A stretch of DNA of 64,000 bases from Curtobacterium sp. UNCCL20 (GCF_900101675.1 NZ_FNKG01000001.1:975378-1039377), one strand, 5' to 3'; shown: positions 16,693 to 26,558, counted from the first letter of the stretch. A program made the numbers and translations. Notes: generated by a model not told the origin, from the letters alone.

Positions 16693-17087
16693 GCGCGCGG
16701 GCGGTTGAGCACCGGGCGGGCGAACAGCCCGATCAGCCAGGCGAACACGGCGAGCACGAAGGCGCCCACGATGCCCCAGCCGAACGAGTCGACGTGCAGC
16801 CCGAACCCGAACGCGTCCGAGATCCCCGCGACGATGAGCAGCAGGATCGCGTTCACCACGAACGAGATGAGTCCGAGCGTCAGGATGTAGATCGGGAAGG
16901 CCACGATCCGGATCAGCGTGCCGATCACCGCGTTCACGAGACCGAACACGAACGCCACCAGCAGGAACGTCAGCACGGTGGCGGTGGTGCCGCCGTCGCC
17001 GAAAGGGGTGACGGAGACGCCGCTCACGATGAGCGTGGTGAGCCAGAGCGCGACGGCGTTGACGACGAGGCGGACGAGGAATCGCAT
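16689..17087 (-). CDS. Four-helix membrane protein of the Phage_holin_4_2 (PF04020) family
   Basis: A 132-residue integral membrane protein with four hydrophobic helices and the TLIVSGVSV and NAVIGTLIRIVAFPIYILTLGL segments typical of PF04020. Despite the family name it is a chromosomal housekeeping-type membrane protein, common near unrelated genes, and no other phage gene is nearby. It is transcribed with the phosphatase and purB. Function unknown. Confidence 0.75.
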   Translation of the reverse strand: MRFLVRLVVNAVALWLTTLIVSGVSVTPFGDGGTTATVLTFLLVAFVFGLVNAVIGTLIRIVAFPIYILTLGLISFVVNAILLLIVAGISDAFGFGLHVDSFGWGIVGAFVLAVFAWLIGLFARPVLNRPRA

Positions 17088-17170
17088 GGACCCATGATGC
17101 CCTCCTGCCCCCGAGGGCGTGCCGGATGGGTGCCGGACGTGCGTCGGACGGCTGCCGGTAGCCTGAGCGG

Positions 17171-17239
17171 GTGAGTGGCGAGCGCGTGCACATCCGGCGC
17201 TTGGATGGGCCCGGCATCGCGGTGCTCCCCGCCCGGTAG
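17171..17239 (+). CDS. Short duplicated leader frame upstream of the aminotransferase
   Basis: A 22-residue frame that begins MSGERVHIR and ends IAVLPAR, mirroring MSDERVHIR...IAVLPAY of the real gene 78 bases downstream and lying in the same phase. It has its own TAGCCT six bases before GTG. It is probably a duplication remnant, but it could be translated and act as a leader peptide. No function is claimed. Confidence 0.35.
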   Translation: MSGERVHIRRLDGPGIAVLPAR

Positions 17240-17242
17240 CCT
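17237..17242 (+). promoter_or_regulatory. -10 box for leaderless transcription of the aminotransferase
   Basis: TAGCCT lies six bases before the GTG at 17249, so transcription would begin at or next to the start codon. An identical box sits in the duplicated copy at 17159-17164. Confidence 0.5.
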
Positions 17243-17248
17243 GAGCGG

Positions 17249-18328
17249 GTGAGTGACGAGCGCGTGCACATCCGGCCCGAGATCGCGGTGCTCCCGGCCT
17301 ACAAGCAGGGACGCCAGGCCGCGGCCGACGCCTTCAAGCTGTCCAGCAACGAGAACCCGTTCCCGCCACTGCCCGGTGTGGTCGAGGCGGTGCAGGCGCA
17401 GACGGCGTTCAACCGCTACCCCGACGCCACCGCCCTGGCCGTCCGTGCCGTGCTCGCGAACCGCTTCGGCCTCACGGTCGACGAGGTCCACGTGGCCCCG
17501 GGCAGCGTGGCGGTCCTGCACGAGCTCGCGAAGGCCACGTCCGGCCCCGGCGACGAGATCGTGTACGCCTGGCGCTCCTTCGAGGCGTACCCCGGCGTCG
17601 TCACCGTGGCGGGTGCCACGAGCGTGCAGGTGCCGAACCGTGCCGACGGCGGCCACGACCTCGACGCGATGGCCGCCGCGGTGACCGACCGGACCCGCAT
17701 GGTGATCGTCTGCACGCCGAACAACCCGACCGGGCCGATCGTCACCGGCGCTGAGTTCGAGGCGTTCATGGCCGCCGTGCCCTCAACGGTGCTCGTCGTG
17801 CTGGACGAGGCGTACGCCGAGTTCGTCACCGACGTGACCGCGGTCCGCGGCGCCGCGCTGCTCGAGCGCTACCCGAACCTCGTCGTCCTCCGCACCTTCT
17901 CGAAGGCGTACGGGCTCGCCGGACTCCGCGTCGGCTACGCCCTCGGCCCGGCGTACGTGCTCGACGCCGTACGTGCCTGCGCCATCCCGCTGTCGGTGAC
18001 GGCGCAGGGGCAGGCTGCGGCTCTCGCCAGTCTCGAGCGCGAGAGCGAACTCCTCGAGCGCGTCGCCGAGCTCGCCGCCCGCCGCGACCGCGTCGTCCGG
18101 GCGCTCCGGGCCCAGGGGTGGGCCGTCCCCGATGCGCAGGGCAACTTCGTCTGGCTGCCGACGGGCGAGGGCACGGCGGTCGCGGCCGAGGCGTTCGAGC
18201 GCGCCGGCATCATCGTCCGGGCCTTCGCGCCCGAGGGCATCCGCATCTCGATCGGTGAGCACGAGGCTGTGGAAACGCTCCTCGAAACGGCCCGTGCACT
18301 TGTGGGGGACCTCCAGGCAGCGGAGTAG
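17249..18328 (+). CDS. Histidinol-phosphate/aromatic aminotransferase (Pat/HisC2 type)
   Basis: A 359-residue fold-type I PLP enzyme. Residues seen: SNENPF (32-38), NNP around N158, LDEAY with D186 and Y189, and [12 protein letters not shown] with the PLP lysine K219. The whole pattern ([17 protein letters not shown]-like GNFVWLP) resembles the mycobacterial Pat phenylalanine/aromatic aminotransferase more than the histidine-operon HisC, and no his genes are near. It would exchange amino groups between aromatic 2-oxoacids or histidinol phosphate and glutamate. It precedes oxoacid dehydrogenase genes, which suggests amino-acid catabolism. Confidence 0.8.
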   Translation: MSDERVHIRPEIAVLPAYKQGRQAAADAFKLSSNENPFPPLPGVVEAVQAQTAFNRYPDATALAVRAVLANRFGLTVDEVHVAPGSVAVLHELAKATSGPGDEIVYAWRSFEAYPGVVTVAGATSVQVPNRADGGHDLDAMAAAVTDRTRMVIVCTPNNPTGPIVTGAEFEAFMAAVPSTVLVVLDEAYAEFVTDVTAVRGAALLERYPNLVVLRTFSKAYGLAGLRVGYALGPAYVLDAVRACAIPLSVTAQGQAAALASLERESELLERVAELAARRDRVVRALRAQGWAVPDAQGNFVWLPTGEGTAVAAEAFERAGIIVRAFAPEGIRISIGEHEAVETLLETARALVGDLQAAE

Positions 18329-18351
18329 TCGCTGCCGCTACGCTGGCCCGC

Positions 18352-19488
18352 ATGTCATTCCGCGCCGCGGCCCCCGCGACGACCACCATCCGGCTCCTCG
18401 ACCCCGAGGGCCGGTTCGTGGAGACCGACGAGAACGCCGAGTTCGCCGCCGCTGCGCGTACGATCCCGGACGAGACCCTGCTGGCGATGCACCGCCGCAT
18501 GGTCCTCACCCGTCGGTTCGACCACGCCGGTCACAACCTCCAGCGCACCGGCCAGCTCGGCCTCTGGGTGCCGAGCCACGGGCAGGAAGCGGCCCAGGTC
18601 GGTTCGGTGTTCGCGCTCCGCGCCCAGGACCACGTCTTCCCGTCGTACCGCGAGCACGCCGTCACGATGCACCGCGGCGTCGAGCCGATGGAGATCATCG
18701 CGATGTACCGCGGCCAGACGCACGGCGGCTGGGACCCGGACCAGCGCGGCAACACGCACATCTCCACGCTCGTCATCGGCTCGCAGACCCTGCACGCCAC
18801 CGGTTACGCGCTCGGGCAGAAGCTCGACGGCGACGTCGGCACGGGCGATCCCGACCGCGACGCCTGCTCCATCGTCTACTTCGGTGACGGCGCCACCAGC
18901 CAGGGCGACGTGAACGAGGCGTTCGTGTTCTCGGCGTCGACGAAGGCCCCGGTCGTCTTCTTCCTGCAGAACAACCACTGGGCGATCTCGGTCCCGGTGT
19001 CCGTGCAGTCGCCCACTCCGCTCGTCGACCGCCCGCGCGGCTTCGGCATCCCCAGTGTCCTCATCGACGGCAACGACGTCCTGGCGTCCTACACGGCGTC
19101 CGTCGTCGCCACCGACCACGCCCGCAGCGGCCAGGGCCCGGCCTTCATCGAGGCGGACACCTACCGCATCGGCGCCCACACCAGCTCGGACGATCCGAGC
19201 CGGTACCGGGCCGACGGCGAGCTCGAGGAGTGGGTGCGCCGCGACCCGATCGTCCGGTCCGAGGCGTACCTGCGTTCCAAGGGCGCGACGGACGAGCAGT
19301 TCGCCGCGTTCGACGAGGAGGGCGAGGACATCGCCGCCGACGTCCGCCGTCGCACGGTGGCCCTGACGCCGCCGTCCGTCGATGTCATGTTCGACAACGT
19401 CTACCGCGAGCCGCACCCGCTGATCGCCGAGCAGAAGGCCTGGCTCGAACAGTACGAGGCCGGCTTCGAAGGGGGCGCCCACGCATGA
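18352..19488 (+). CDS. 2-oxoacid dehydrogenase E1 alpha subunit, branched-chain type
   Basis: A 378-residue thiamine-diphosphate subunit. The TPP motif runs from GDGATSQGDVNEA near residue 181 to the closing NN near 210, and YREH and QRGNTHIS belong to the active-site region. With E1 beta and E2 it oxidatively decarboxylates pyruvate or branched-chain oxoacids; the heterotetrameric E1 and the company of an aminotransferase favour branched-chain substrates. A TACGCT box at 18337-18342 suggests its own promoter. It is coupled to E1 beta by ATGA. Confidence 0.85.
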   Translation: MSFRAAAPATTTIRLLDPEGRFVETDENAEFAAAARTIPDETLLAMHRRMVLTRRFDHAGHNLQRTGQLGLWVPSHGQEAAQVGSVFALRAQDHVFPSYREHAVTMHRGVEPMEIIAMYRGQTHGGWDPDQRGNTHISTLVIGSQTLHATGYALGQKLDGDVGTGDPDRDACSIVYFGDGATSQGDVNEAFVFSASTKAPVVFFLQNNHWAISVPVSVQSPTPLVDRPRGFGIPSVLIDGNDVLASYTASVVATDHARSGQGPAFIEADTYRIGAHTSSDDPSRYRADGELEEWVRRDPIVRSEAYLRSKGATDEQFAAFDEEGEDIAADVRRRTVALTPPSVDVMFDNVYREPHPLIAEQKAWLEQYEAGFEGGAHA

Positions 19489-20534
19489 GCACCACCGAGC
19501 AGCTCTTCGACTACACGCTGCGCTCCCACCCGGGCGCCGGCGAGGTCCCGAGCGACCCCACCCCGACCCTGCCGATGGCGAAGGCCCTGAACGCCGGGCT
19601 CGCCGCTGCGATGCAGGCGGACGACAAGGTCCTGCTGATGGGTGAGGACATCGGCCAGCTGGGCGGCGTCTTCCGCATCACCGAGGGCCTGCAGGACCGC
19701 TTCGGCCCCGAGCGCGTGCGGGACACTCCGCTCGCCGAGGCCGGCATCATCGGCACCGCGATCGGCCTGGCCCTGCGCGGTTACCGTCCGGTCGTCGAGA
19801 TCCAGTTCGACGGGTTCGTCTGGCCGGGCTTCGACCAGATCACGTCGCAGCTCGCGAAGATGGCGAACCGGCTGCCGGCGCACATGTCGCTGCCCGTGGT
19901 GATCCGGATCCCCTACGGCGGCCACATCGGTGCCGTCGAGCACCACCAGGAGTCCCCCGAGGCGTACTTCGCCCACACTCCGGGTCTCCGCGTCGTCAGC
20001 CCGAGCACCCCGAACGACGCCTACTGGATGATCCAGGAAGCGATCGCCTCGAAGGACCCGGTCGTCTTCCTCGAGCCGAAGTCCCGCTACTGGCCGAAGG
20101 GTCAGGTCGACCTGGTCGACGGTCACGTGCCGATGCACACGGCCCGGGTCGCCCGCACCGGCACCGAGGTCACCCTCGTCGGGCACGGCGCGATGGTCGC
20201 GACGCTGATGCAGGCCGCTGACATCGCCGAGTCCGAGGGCACCAGCTGCGAGGTCATCGATCTCCGCTCGATCTCGCCGATCGACTGGGAGCCCGTGCTC
20301 GCATCGGTCCGGAAGACCGGTCGGCTCGTCATCGCGCAAGAGGCCTCCGGCTTCGTCAGCGTCGGCAGCGAGATCGCCGCGACGGTCGCTGAAAAGGCGT
20401 TCTACACGATGCAGGCACCGCCGCTGCGGGTCTCCGGGTTCGACGTGCCGTTCCCGGTCTCGAAGCTCGAACACCTGCACTTGCCGGACGCCGACCGCGT
20501 CCTCGAGGCCGTCGACCGCGCCCTCGCCTACTGA
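19485..20534 (+). CDS. 2-oxoacid dehydrogenase E1 beta subunit
   Basis: A 349-residue transketolase-like subunit. [44 protein letters not shown] and [20 protein letters not shown] are hallmark E1 beta segments, and the C-terminal transketolase domain ends with the [17 protein letters not shown] helix. The ATG at 19485 overlaps the E1 alpha stop. It pairs with E1 alpha to build the TPP site at the subunit interface. Substrate preference (pyruvate or branched-chain) is not decided by sequence alone. Confidence 0.88.
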   Translation: MSTTEQLFDYTLRSHPGAGEVPSDPTPTLPMAKALNAGLAAAMQADDKVLLMGEDIGQLGGVFRITEGLQDRFGPERVRDTPLAEAGIIGTAIGLALRGYRPVVEIQFDGFVWPGFDQITSQLAKMANRLPAHMSLPVVIRIPYGGHIGAVEHHQESPEAYFAHTPGLRVVSPSTPNDAYWMIQEAIASKDPVVFLEPKSRYWPKGQVDLVDGHVPMHTARVARTGTEVTLVGHGAMVATLMQAADIAESEGTSCEVIDLRSISPIDWEPVLASVRKTGRLVIAQEASGFVSVGSEIAATVAEKAFYTMQAPPLRVSGFDVPFPVSKLEHLHLPDADRVLEAVDRALAY

Positions 20535-20575
20535 CCCGTCCGACCGAGCACGACCAGATCCGCGAAGGAGCCGTA

Positions 20576-22186
20576 GTGGCCGCCGCCGAATTCCCCCTGC
20601 CCGACGTGGGCGAAGGTCTCACCGAGGCCGAGATCGTGCAGTGGCGCGTCGCGATCGGGGACGAGATCGCCGTCGACCAGGTCCTCGTCGAGATCGAGAC
20701 GGCGAAGTCGCTGGTCGAGCTGCCGTCGCCGTTCGCCGGCACCGTCACCGGGCTGCTCGTGTCCGAGGGCGACACCGTCGAGGTCGGCAAGCCGATCATC
20801 CGCGTGGACTCCGACGCGTCGGTCGCCTCCGGTGCGGCCCTCACGCCGCCTGCGGAACAGCCTGTCGAGCAGCCTGGAGGCGCGGCGCCCGTCGCCCAGA
20901 CCGCACCCGTCTCGCCCGTGGTCGCGTCCACCCCGCCGGCCCCTGCAGCCCCGTCGGCCCCGGTCGCGCAGACCCCGCCCGCTCCCGCGGCGGTGCCGGC
21001 ACGCGCCGCTGCCCCCGCACCGGCAACGCCTGCCCCTGCCGCCGCGCCGGCGGCGCCGGTCCAGCCGGTCGCCGTCGACGCGACCGTTCAGGGAACCGAC
21101 GAGTCCTCCGGCGCCGTCCTCGTCGGCTACGGCTCGGCGACGTCGTCGCCCTCCCGCCGCAAGCCGGGCGCCCGCCGGGCCGCAGCGCTCGCGGCCGAGG
21201 CGAGCCGCGCCTCCAGTGTGGACGCCGCAGCTGCAGCCGAAGCCGCCGTCGACCCCGGTGAGGACAGCACCGCCCAGGCGATCACCGCCCAGGGCTCCGC
21301 TCCCGCGCACAAGCAGAGCGTCGCGACGAACGTCCTCGCGAAGCCGCCGATCCGGAAGCTCGCGAAGGACCTCGGCGTCGAGCTGACCGAGATCGTGGCG
21401 ACCGGACTCGCGGGCGAGGTCACCCGCGACGACGTCATCCGCCACGCCAAGCAGGCCAGCGTCTTCCGCAACATCGAGACGCCCGAGTGGGGCGAGGTGC
21501 GCAGCGAGACGATCCCGGTCAAGGGCGTCCGCAAGGCCATCGCGACCGCGATGACGACCTCGGCGTTCACCGCGCCGCACGTGTCGCTGTTCGTCGACGT
21601 CGACGCGACCCACACGATGGAGTTCGTCAAGCGTCTGAAGGCCTCGCCGACGTTCGCCGGCGTGAAGGTCTCGCCGCTGCTCATCGTCGCGAAGGCCGTC
21701 ATCTGGGCCGTCCGCCGGAACCGCTCGGTTAACTCGACCTGGACCGACCGCGAGATCATCGTCCACCACTTCGTGAACCTCGGCATCGCCGCGGCGACCC
21801 CGCGCGGGCTCATCGTGCCGAACATCAAGGACGCGCAGGACATGTCGCTGCTCGAGCTGGCGCAGGCCCTCGAGGAGCTGACCCTGACCGCCCGCGACGG
21901 CAAGACCACGCCGAAGCAGATGGCGAACGGGACCGTGTCGATCACGAACATCGGCGTGTTCGGCATGGACACGGGCACCCCGATCCTCAACCCCGGCGAG
22001 GTCGCGATCGTCGCCATGGGCACGATCAAGCCGAAGCCGTGGGTCGTCGACGGCGAGGTGCGCTCGCGCATGGTGACGACCATCGGTGCGTCGTTCGACC
22101 ACCGGGTCGTCGACGGTGACGTGGCGTCGCGCTTCGTGCACGACGTCGCCTCGGTGCTCGAGGAGCCGGCGCTGCTGCTCGACTGA
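20576..22186 (+). CDS. Dihydrolipoamide acyltransferase E2
   Basis: A 536-residue E2 core protein: lipoyl domain (1-80, lipoylated K44 in [10 protein letters not shown]), a long Ala/Pro linker (about 85-245), a peripheral-subunit-binding domain (about 255-290, [29 protein letters not shown]) and the catalytic domain ending with DHRVVDG near residue 508. GAAGGAG precedes the GTG start. It transfers the acyl group to CoA. No E3 (lipoamide dehydrogenase) gene follows, so E3 must be encoded elsewhere. Two half-sites of the window's repeat family lie inside the linker (20872 and 21207). Confidence 0.9.
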   Translation: MAAAEFPLPDVGEGLTEAEIVQWRVAIGDEIAVDQVLVEIETAKSLVELPSPFAGTVTGLLVSEGDTVEVGKPIIRVDSDASVASGAALTPPAEQPVEQPGGAAPVAQTAPVSPVVASTPPAPAAPSAPVAQTPPAPAAVPARAAAPAPATPAPAAAPAAPVQPVAVDATVQGTDESSGAVLVGYGSATSSPSRRKPGARRAAALAAEASRASSVDAAAAAEAAVDPGEDSTAQAITAQGSAPAHKQSVATNVLAKPPIRKLAKDLGVELTEIVATGLAGEVTRDDVIRHAKQASVFRNIETPEWGEVRSETIPVKGVRKAIATAMTTSAFTAPHVSLFVDVDATHTMEFVKRLKASPTFAGVKVSPLLIVAKAVIWAVRRNRSVNSTWTDREIIVHHFVNLGIAAATPRGLIVPNIKDAQDMSLLELAQALEELTLTARDGKTTPKQMANGTVSITNIGVFGMDTGTPILNPGEVAIVAMGTIKPKPWVVDGEVRSRMVTTIGASFDHRVVDGDVASRFVHDVASVLEEPALLLD

Positions 22187-22273
22187 TCCCTGCACGTTGC
22201 GGACTTCCGCCGGAGTACTGCATCGTCGCGCGCCGTTCACCCGGATGTCGGTGGGCAGCGGGATGATCGACCC

Positions 22274-22849
22274 ATGGTCCACCAGCTCCTGATGCCTGCG
22301 CAGGAGATCCGAACGGATCGCCTCCTGCTCACTCCGCTCACCCCGGCGGACATCGACGACGTGCACGGGGTCTTCTCCGACGCGCGCACGTGGACCCACC
22401 TGCCGACCGGACGCCACACAGTGAAGGACGCCAGCGTCGACCTCGTCCAGCGCAAGATCGGCGGACGTGCCCGGCACGGCCTCGGCTCGTGGGCCGTGCG
22501 GTCGGCCGCGGACCACGTGTTCCTCGGTGTCGGTGGCGTCGACATGACGGCCGCGGGCGTCTGGAACCTCGGCTACCGCCTCCGCCCAGAATCCTGGGGC
22601 AACGGCTACGCGACCGAGATCGCCCGGGCGGCGGTGTCCGCGGCGCACGAGATCGCGCCGGTCGTGCCGATCACCGGTCGGGTGCTGACGAACAACCCGG
22701 CGTCTGCCGCTGTGCTCGAACGCGCGGGGCTCTCGCTCGTCTGGCAGGGCTCCACGTCCGCCGCGCTGCCGGCGGGGGTCGAGCGGCAGGTCTGGGCCGA
22801 CCGTGCGCTGTCACGGACGCAGCGGGCCTGGCTCGTCGCGAACGCCTGA
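22274..22849 (+). CDS. GNAT-family N-acetyltransferase, RimJ/RimL type
   Basis: A 191-residue acetyltransferase with the RimJ/RimL-style opening (IRTDRLLLTPLTPADIDDVH), the acetyl-CoA binding region GYRLRPESWGNGYATEIARAAV and the NPASAAVLERAGLSLVWQG segment near the end. It would move an acetyl group from acetyl-CoA to a protein N-terminus or small amine. It follows the E2 gene by 87 bases on the same strand but is probably separate. Substrate unknown. Confidence 0.8.
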   Translation: MVHQLLMPAQEIRTDRLLLTPLTPADIDDVHGVFSDARTWTHLPTGRHTVKDASVDLVQRKIGGRARHGLGSWAVRSAADHVFLGVGGVDMTAAGVWNLGYRLRPESWGNGYATEIARAAVSAAHEIAPVVPITGRVLTNNPASAAVLERAGLSLVWQGSTSAALPAGVERQVWADRALSRTQRAWLVANA

Positions 22850-22943
22850 GGGCGTCGGGCGCGCTCAGTCCAACCGGCCGGGCATTGGACCACCGGCGCT
22901 ATGTCCACGCGAGCCCGGGCCACCGGCGATCGACCCGATCGAG

Positions 22944-23150
22944 TCAGGACCGTTCACGCCGGGACCGTTCATGCCCGGACTGGCCCCTTCCGCCCCGGCC
23001 TGCCGCTCCTGGCCCGGCTGCTCCCCACAGCCCCACCGCGACCACGGCCAGCACGAGCACGACCACCGCGACGGGCGCCACCGTCGCCGGCCCGACGCTC
23101 AGCAGCAGCATCGCCACCAGGACGACGATCGCCAGCACCACGAGCCTCAC
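22944..23150 (-). CDS. Small two-helix membrane protein
   Basis: A 68-residue protein, almost wholly hydrophobic for the first 45 residues (two helices separated by GPATVAP), with a Gly/Arg-rich C-terminal tail ending RSRRERS. Its GTG overlaps the stop of the esterase gene (GTGA), which supports translation although the protein is short. It closes a three-gene leftward unit. Unknown function; I recognise no family. Confidence 0.5.
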   Translation of the reverse strand: MRLVVLAIVVLVAMLLLSVGPATVAPVAVVVLVLAVVAVGLWGAAGPGAAGRGGRGQSGHERSRRERS

Positions 23151-24427
23151 CAGAGCGCCCCGAACAGTGCGTCGGACTCGAGCGGCAGGTCGGTGCGGAG
23201 CGACCACTGCACCGTGTTCCAGTCGTGGCCGCTCTTCGGCGCGAACGCGATGTCCGTCCGGGCCCCCGCCTTGCGTGCCGCGGCCCCGAGCACCCGGGCG
23301 TTCTCGCTGAACTGCCGGTCCGACGACCCCGCGGTGAGCCAGAGTGCGTGCCCGTCGAGCCCGTTCGCCCGCATCTGGGCGATCGGTGCGGCGTCCTTCC
23401 AGGCGGCGACGGACCCACCGAACGCCTGGTCGGCGCTGTGCTGCGGGTTCTGGTCGATCGGCTGCCGTTCGCTCGAGATCGCCAGCGCGGCCCCGAAGGA
23501 CTCCGGGTGAGCGGAGACGAACTGCATCGCGCAGGTCGCCCCCTGCGAGAACCCGGCGAGTCCCCAGGCGCGGCGGTCGGGTGTCACGGGCAGGTGCCGT
23601 CTGAGCCAGTCGGGGACGTCCCGGGTGACGTAGGTCGCCGCCTTCCCGAGGGTCGAGTCGACGCACATCGTGTTCCTCCCTGGGGCGGAGAGCTGGTCGA
23701 CGGACACGACGATCGGCGCGCGGCCGTGGTGTGCGGCGGCGTAGGCGTCGAGGACGGTGCCCATCTGCCCGGCGGTGAACATGTCGCTGGGGGCGCCGGG
23801 CTGCCCGGAGAACGCGAGGACGACGGGCAGCGGCGCGGGGTCGCGGACGAGGGCTGCGGGCGGCAGGTACACGACGGCGGGCCGGGCCGGGAACCCGGAC
23901 CGGGCGCCCGGGATGTCGACGGTGCGGACCTCGCCGACGGTGGGCATCGTCGTCGCGGGGGCGGCGTCGAGGTCGAGTGCCGGGTAGGGGTCGCTCTGCA
24001 CGACGGTGCCGAGGGTGGGGTACTTGGCGAACTCGACGTTGATGCCGAGGGCGGGGACGAGGAGCGCGGCGGGCACGAGGACGGCGGCGAGCACCCGGCG
24101 ACCGCGACCGCCCTGCACGATGCCGGTGACCGCGAGCGCCAGGGCAGCGGCCGCGACGGCGCTCCACATCCGGGTGACCGGGCTGAGGGCGACGCCGAAG
24201 ACGTCGAGCACGTCGCTGACGAACCAGCACACGACGAGGACGACGACGGCGGCTCCGCCGGCGATCGCGGCCCGGACGCCCACGGAGCGCCAGGCGGACC
24301 GGTCGCGGAGGCGTCGCAGTGCCGGAAGGAGCACCGCGACACCGAGCACCGCGAACGCCACGTCGGTCGGCACGAGCTTCGACGGCGCCTGCAGTTGCGT
24401 CGCCAGCAGCCACTCGGTCGGGCTCAT
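23147..24427 (-). CDS. Membrane-bound alpha/beta-hydrolase, esterase type
   Basis: A 426-residue protein: four hydrophobic helices (about residues 15-130) followed by a putative-esterase alpha/beta-hydrolase domain facing outside. The nucleophile elbow is GFSQG, and SGHDW near the end supplies the catalytic His. This layout resembles actinobacterial mycolyltransferase-like or esterase D-like surface enzymes. The ATG overlaps the stop of the MprF-like gene (ATGA). It may act on a lipid or acyl product of that neighbour; this is inference. Confidence 0.75.
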   Translation of the reverse strand: MSPTEWLLATQLQAPSKLVPTDVAFAVLGVAVLLPALRRLRDRSAWRSVGVRAAIAGGAAVVVLVVCWFVSDVLDVFGVALSPVTRMWSAVAAAALALAVTGIVQGGRGRRVLAAVLVPAALLVPALGINVEFAKYPTLGTVVQSDPYPALDLDAAPATTMPTVGEVRTVDIPGARSGFPARPAVVYLPPAALVRDPAPLPVVLAFSGQPGAPSDMFTAGQMGTVLDAYAAAHHGRAPIVVSVDQLSAPGRNTMCVDSTLGKAATYVTRDVPDWLRRHLPVTPDRRAWGLAGFSQGATCAMQFVSAHPESFGAALAISSERQPIDQNPQHSADQAFGGSVAAWKDAAPIAQMRANGLDGHALWLTAGSSDRQFSENARVLGAAARKAGARTDIAFAPKSGHDWNTVQWSLRTDLPLESDALFGALW

Positions 24428-26481
24428 GCGCGCACCGACACCGGTCCGGTCGCTGCCGCCCGGTGCGCCTGCCGGAGCGCCCACAGGTGCTTCGGCCGCA
24501 GCCCGGGGACGTACGCGTTGGCCAGTGCCCGGGCGACCCGCGGCACGTGCAGCGGGGTGGGGACGACGATCCAGAGCGGTTCGTGTCGCGCGCCGAACTT
24601 CTCCTTGAAGCGCTGCAGCGACCGGAACCCGTACACGGGCTCGAGCACCCGGGCGATCAGCATCGAGCCCCGCGCGACCAGGGACCGCGCGCCGGGGTGG
24701 GCGGCGAGCGGCGTGCCGGACAGGCTGATGGTGGTGAGTCCGGCGTCGCGGGCTCGGAGCGCGGTGCGGGCGATGAGGAACTCCATCACCCCGGGCATCC
24801 CGTCCTCACCACGGCGCATCACGTCGAGCGTCCAGCCGGTCAGCGCGCCGTGCTCGTACACGGGGAGCCAGCTCGTCACCGCGGTGACGTGGCCGTCTGC
24901 GGCGACCGCGAGCATGAGCCGCACGTCGGGGTCGTCGAGTTCGCGGAACCCACCCAGCGTGAAGCCCATCTCCGGCAGGCGACGGTCGGCGGCCCAGCGG
25001 GTGCAGATCGCCTCGACCTCGGCACGGCGGTCGGGGTCGAGGGCGTCGAGGGTGGTCCACTCGTCGCGGGTGCCCTCCCGGTCGGCGCGGTTCGACGCGG
25101 TCCGGAGGTCCTGGCGCTTCTTGCCGCGCAGGTCGAACGCCGAGACGTCGAGCACGAACTCGACGCCGACGGGCACCGCGGTCCAGCCCTCGGCCGCGAG
25201 GATCTCGCGGATCGGCTCGTGCACGCTCGTGAAGGCCGGGATCCAGCCGTTCCGCTCGCAGGAGGCGGTGAAGTCGGCGACGACCTCGGCTCGGTCGGCT
25301 GCGGCGCACACCGGGTCGGACACGGTGAGCGCGACCTCGCCGTGGACCCGGTAGGCGACGGCGCCGAGTCCGCCCGGGTGCGTCCAGGTCGCGTTGCCGC
25401 GCCAGGTGCCCATGTGTCCGAGGGTGCCGGCGTCGCCGTCGCGGAGCATCTCGACGAGGTCGGCGCGGCTGGTCCCGGCGGCGCGGAAGCGGGCATGCAC
25501 GAGCGTGCCGCGCAGTGCGACGACGACGAGCAGGACGGCGGCGGGGACGAGCCAGGCGCCGAGCAGGGTGACCTGCCACTCGATCGCGTCGAGCCCGAGG
25601 CCCTGCCACTGCACCGAGTCGTCCGTCATCGGCTCGATGAGGAACACGTCGGCGAGCACCGCGGTGAGCGTCAGGAGCACGCCGACGGCCAGGACGATCC
25701 CGGAGCGTCGCCCACGCTGGACGAGCCACGCCGAGCAGAGCAGCAGGAGCCCGACCACGACGACGGCGCGGTCGCTCATGGCGTCGGCGAAGAGCGAGAG
25801 CACGCCGTCCGGGTCCGGCACGACGAGGGTCACCAGGGTGCCCGCGCCGAGCGCGATGAGGGTCGCGACCACGGCCGTCCGTGCGCTGACCGTGTCGCGC
25901 GTGGTGCGGGGGTCCGGACGGGAGGCGCGGCGCACCACGAACGCGCCGGCTGCGGTCCCGAGCAGGGTCGCCAGGGCACGAGCCAGGTCCGATCCGTGAC
26001 CGGCGAAGAGCACGAGCGTCAGCACGACGGTCCAGAGCGCGGCGCGGGTGCGCCAGCGGTGCTGCGCGGGCATGGCCGCCGACGCGGCGCCGAGCAGGGC
26101 CGCCGCGACCGTCGACGGTGCGAAGAGCGGCTGCCCGACGGCGAACTCGGCGTGGGCCTCGCCGAGGGCGGACCCGATCGTGACGGTGAGGAGCGTCCCG
26201 AGGACGGCGAGGGTGGGCGCGGCGACCCCGATGACGAGCGTCCGGACGGACCCGAGGGACCGTTCGGCGAGCATGGTCGTCAGAACCACGGCGGCGAGTG
26301 CGAGGCAGGCGACGGGCGGGTGGTGCGGGAAGTCGGGTTCGGCGTGCGCCATGCGTGCGGTGACGACGAGGACGACCGCCGCCAGGGTCACGACGACGGA
26401 GACCGGGAAGCGACGGAGACGTCCGACGAGCGATGCTGGTGCCACGCTCCCGATTCCAGCGGAGTGCGGGCTCGCCGTCAT
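24424..26481 (-). CDS. MprF-like membrane protein with DUF2156 domain
   Basis: A 685-residue protein: many hydrophobic helices (about residues 25-345) and a C-terminal soluble domain of the phosphatidylglycerol lysyltransferase type (DUF2156, about 355-660; WRGNATWTHPGGLGAVAYRVHGEVALTVSDPVCA and GFTLGGFRELDDPDVRLMLAV). Such proteins transfer an aminoacyl group to lipids and flip the product, but actinobacterial versions lacking a lysyl-tRNA synthetase have untested substrates. The ATG at 26481 follows an 18-base palindrome. It heads the esterase and small membrane protein genes. Confidence 0.75.
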   Translation of the reverse strand: MTASPHSAGIGSVAPASLVGRLRRFPVSVVVTLAAVVLVVTARMAHAEPDFPHHPPVACLALAAVVLTTMLAERSLGSVRTLVIGVAAPTLAVLGTLLTVTIGSALGEAHAEFAVGQPLFAPSTVAAALLGAASAAMPAQHRWRTRAALWTVVLTLVLFAGHGSDLARALATLLGTAAGAFVVRRASRPDPRTTRDTVSARTAVVATLIALGAGTLVTLVVPDPDGVLSLFADAMSDRAVVVVGLLLLCSAWLVQRGRRSGIVLAVGVLLTLTAVLADVFLIEPMTDDSVQWQGLGLDAIEWQVTLLGAWLVPAAVLLVVVALRGTLVHARFRAAGTSRADLVEMLRDGDAGTLGHMGTWRGNATWTHPGGLGAVAYRVHGEVALTVSDPVCAAADRAEVVADFTASCERNGWIPAFTSVHEPIREILAAEGWTAVPVGVEFVLDVSAFDLRGKKRQDLRTASNRADREGTRDEWTTLDALDPDRRAEVEAICTRWAADRRLPEMGFTLGGFRELDDPDVRLMLAVAADGHVTAVTSWLPVYEHGALTGWTLDVMRRGEDGMPGVMEFLIARTALRARDAGLTTISLSGTPLAAHPGARSLVARGSMLIARVLEPVYGFRSLQRFKEKFGARHEPLWIVVPTPLHVPRVARALANAYVPGLRPKHLWALRQAHRAAATGPVSVRA

Positions 26482-26501
26482 CGACCCGCGGCGTGAACCC
26501 G

Positions 26502-26519
26502 GATGGCCGATCGGCCATC
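26502..26519. promoter_or_regulatory. Perfect 18-base palindrome upstream of the MprF-like gene
   Basis: GATGGCCGATCGGCCATC is fully self-complementary. It lies between the histidine kinase stop and the MprF-like start, both leftward, so it could be an operator for the downstream unit or part of a terminator for the two-component operon. It has no loop or T-run, which favours an operator. Confidence 0.45.
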
Positions 26520-26558
26520 GCGACTGGCCCGCAGGATGACCCGGTGTCGGCGACGGAG

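Larger units (their letters stand above)
17155..17295 (+). repeat. Partial duplication of the aminotransferase gene start
   Basis: Bases 17155-17198 match 17233-17276 with one mismatch, then after a divergent stretch 17216-17229 match 17282-17295. The first copy contains the same TAGCCT -10 box, a GTG (17171) and opens a 22-codon frame that ends in TAG at 17237-17239, within the second -10 box. See findings. Confidence 0.75.

Noticed and set aside
16689..17087. Prophage remnant suggested by the holin family name
   Set aside because: No other phage gene is nearby and PF04020 members are ordinary chromosomal membrane proteins.
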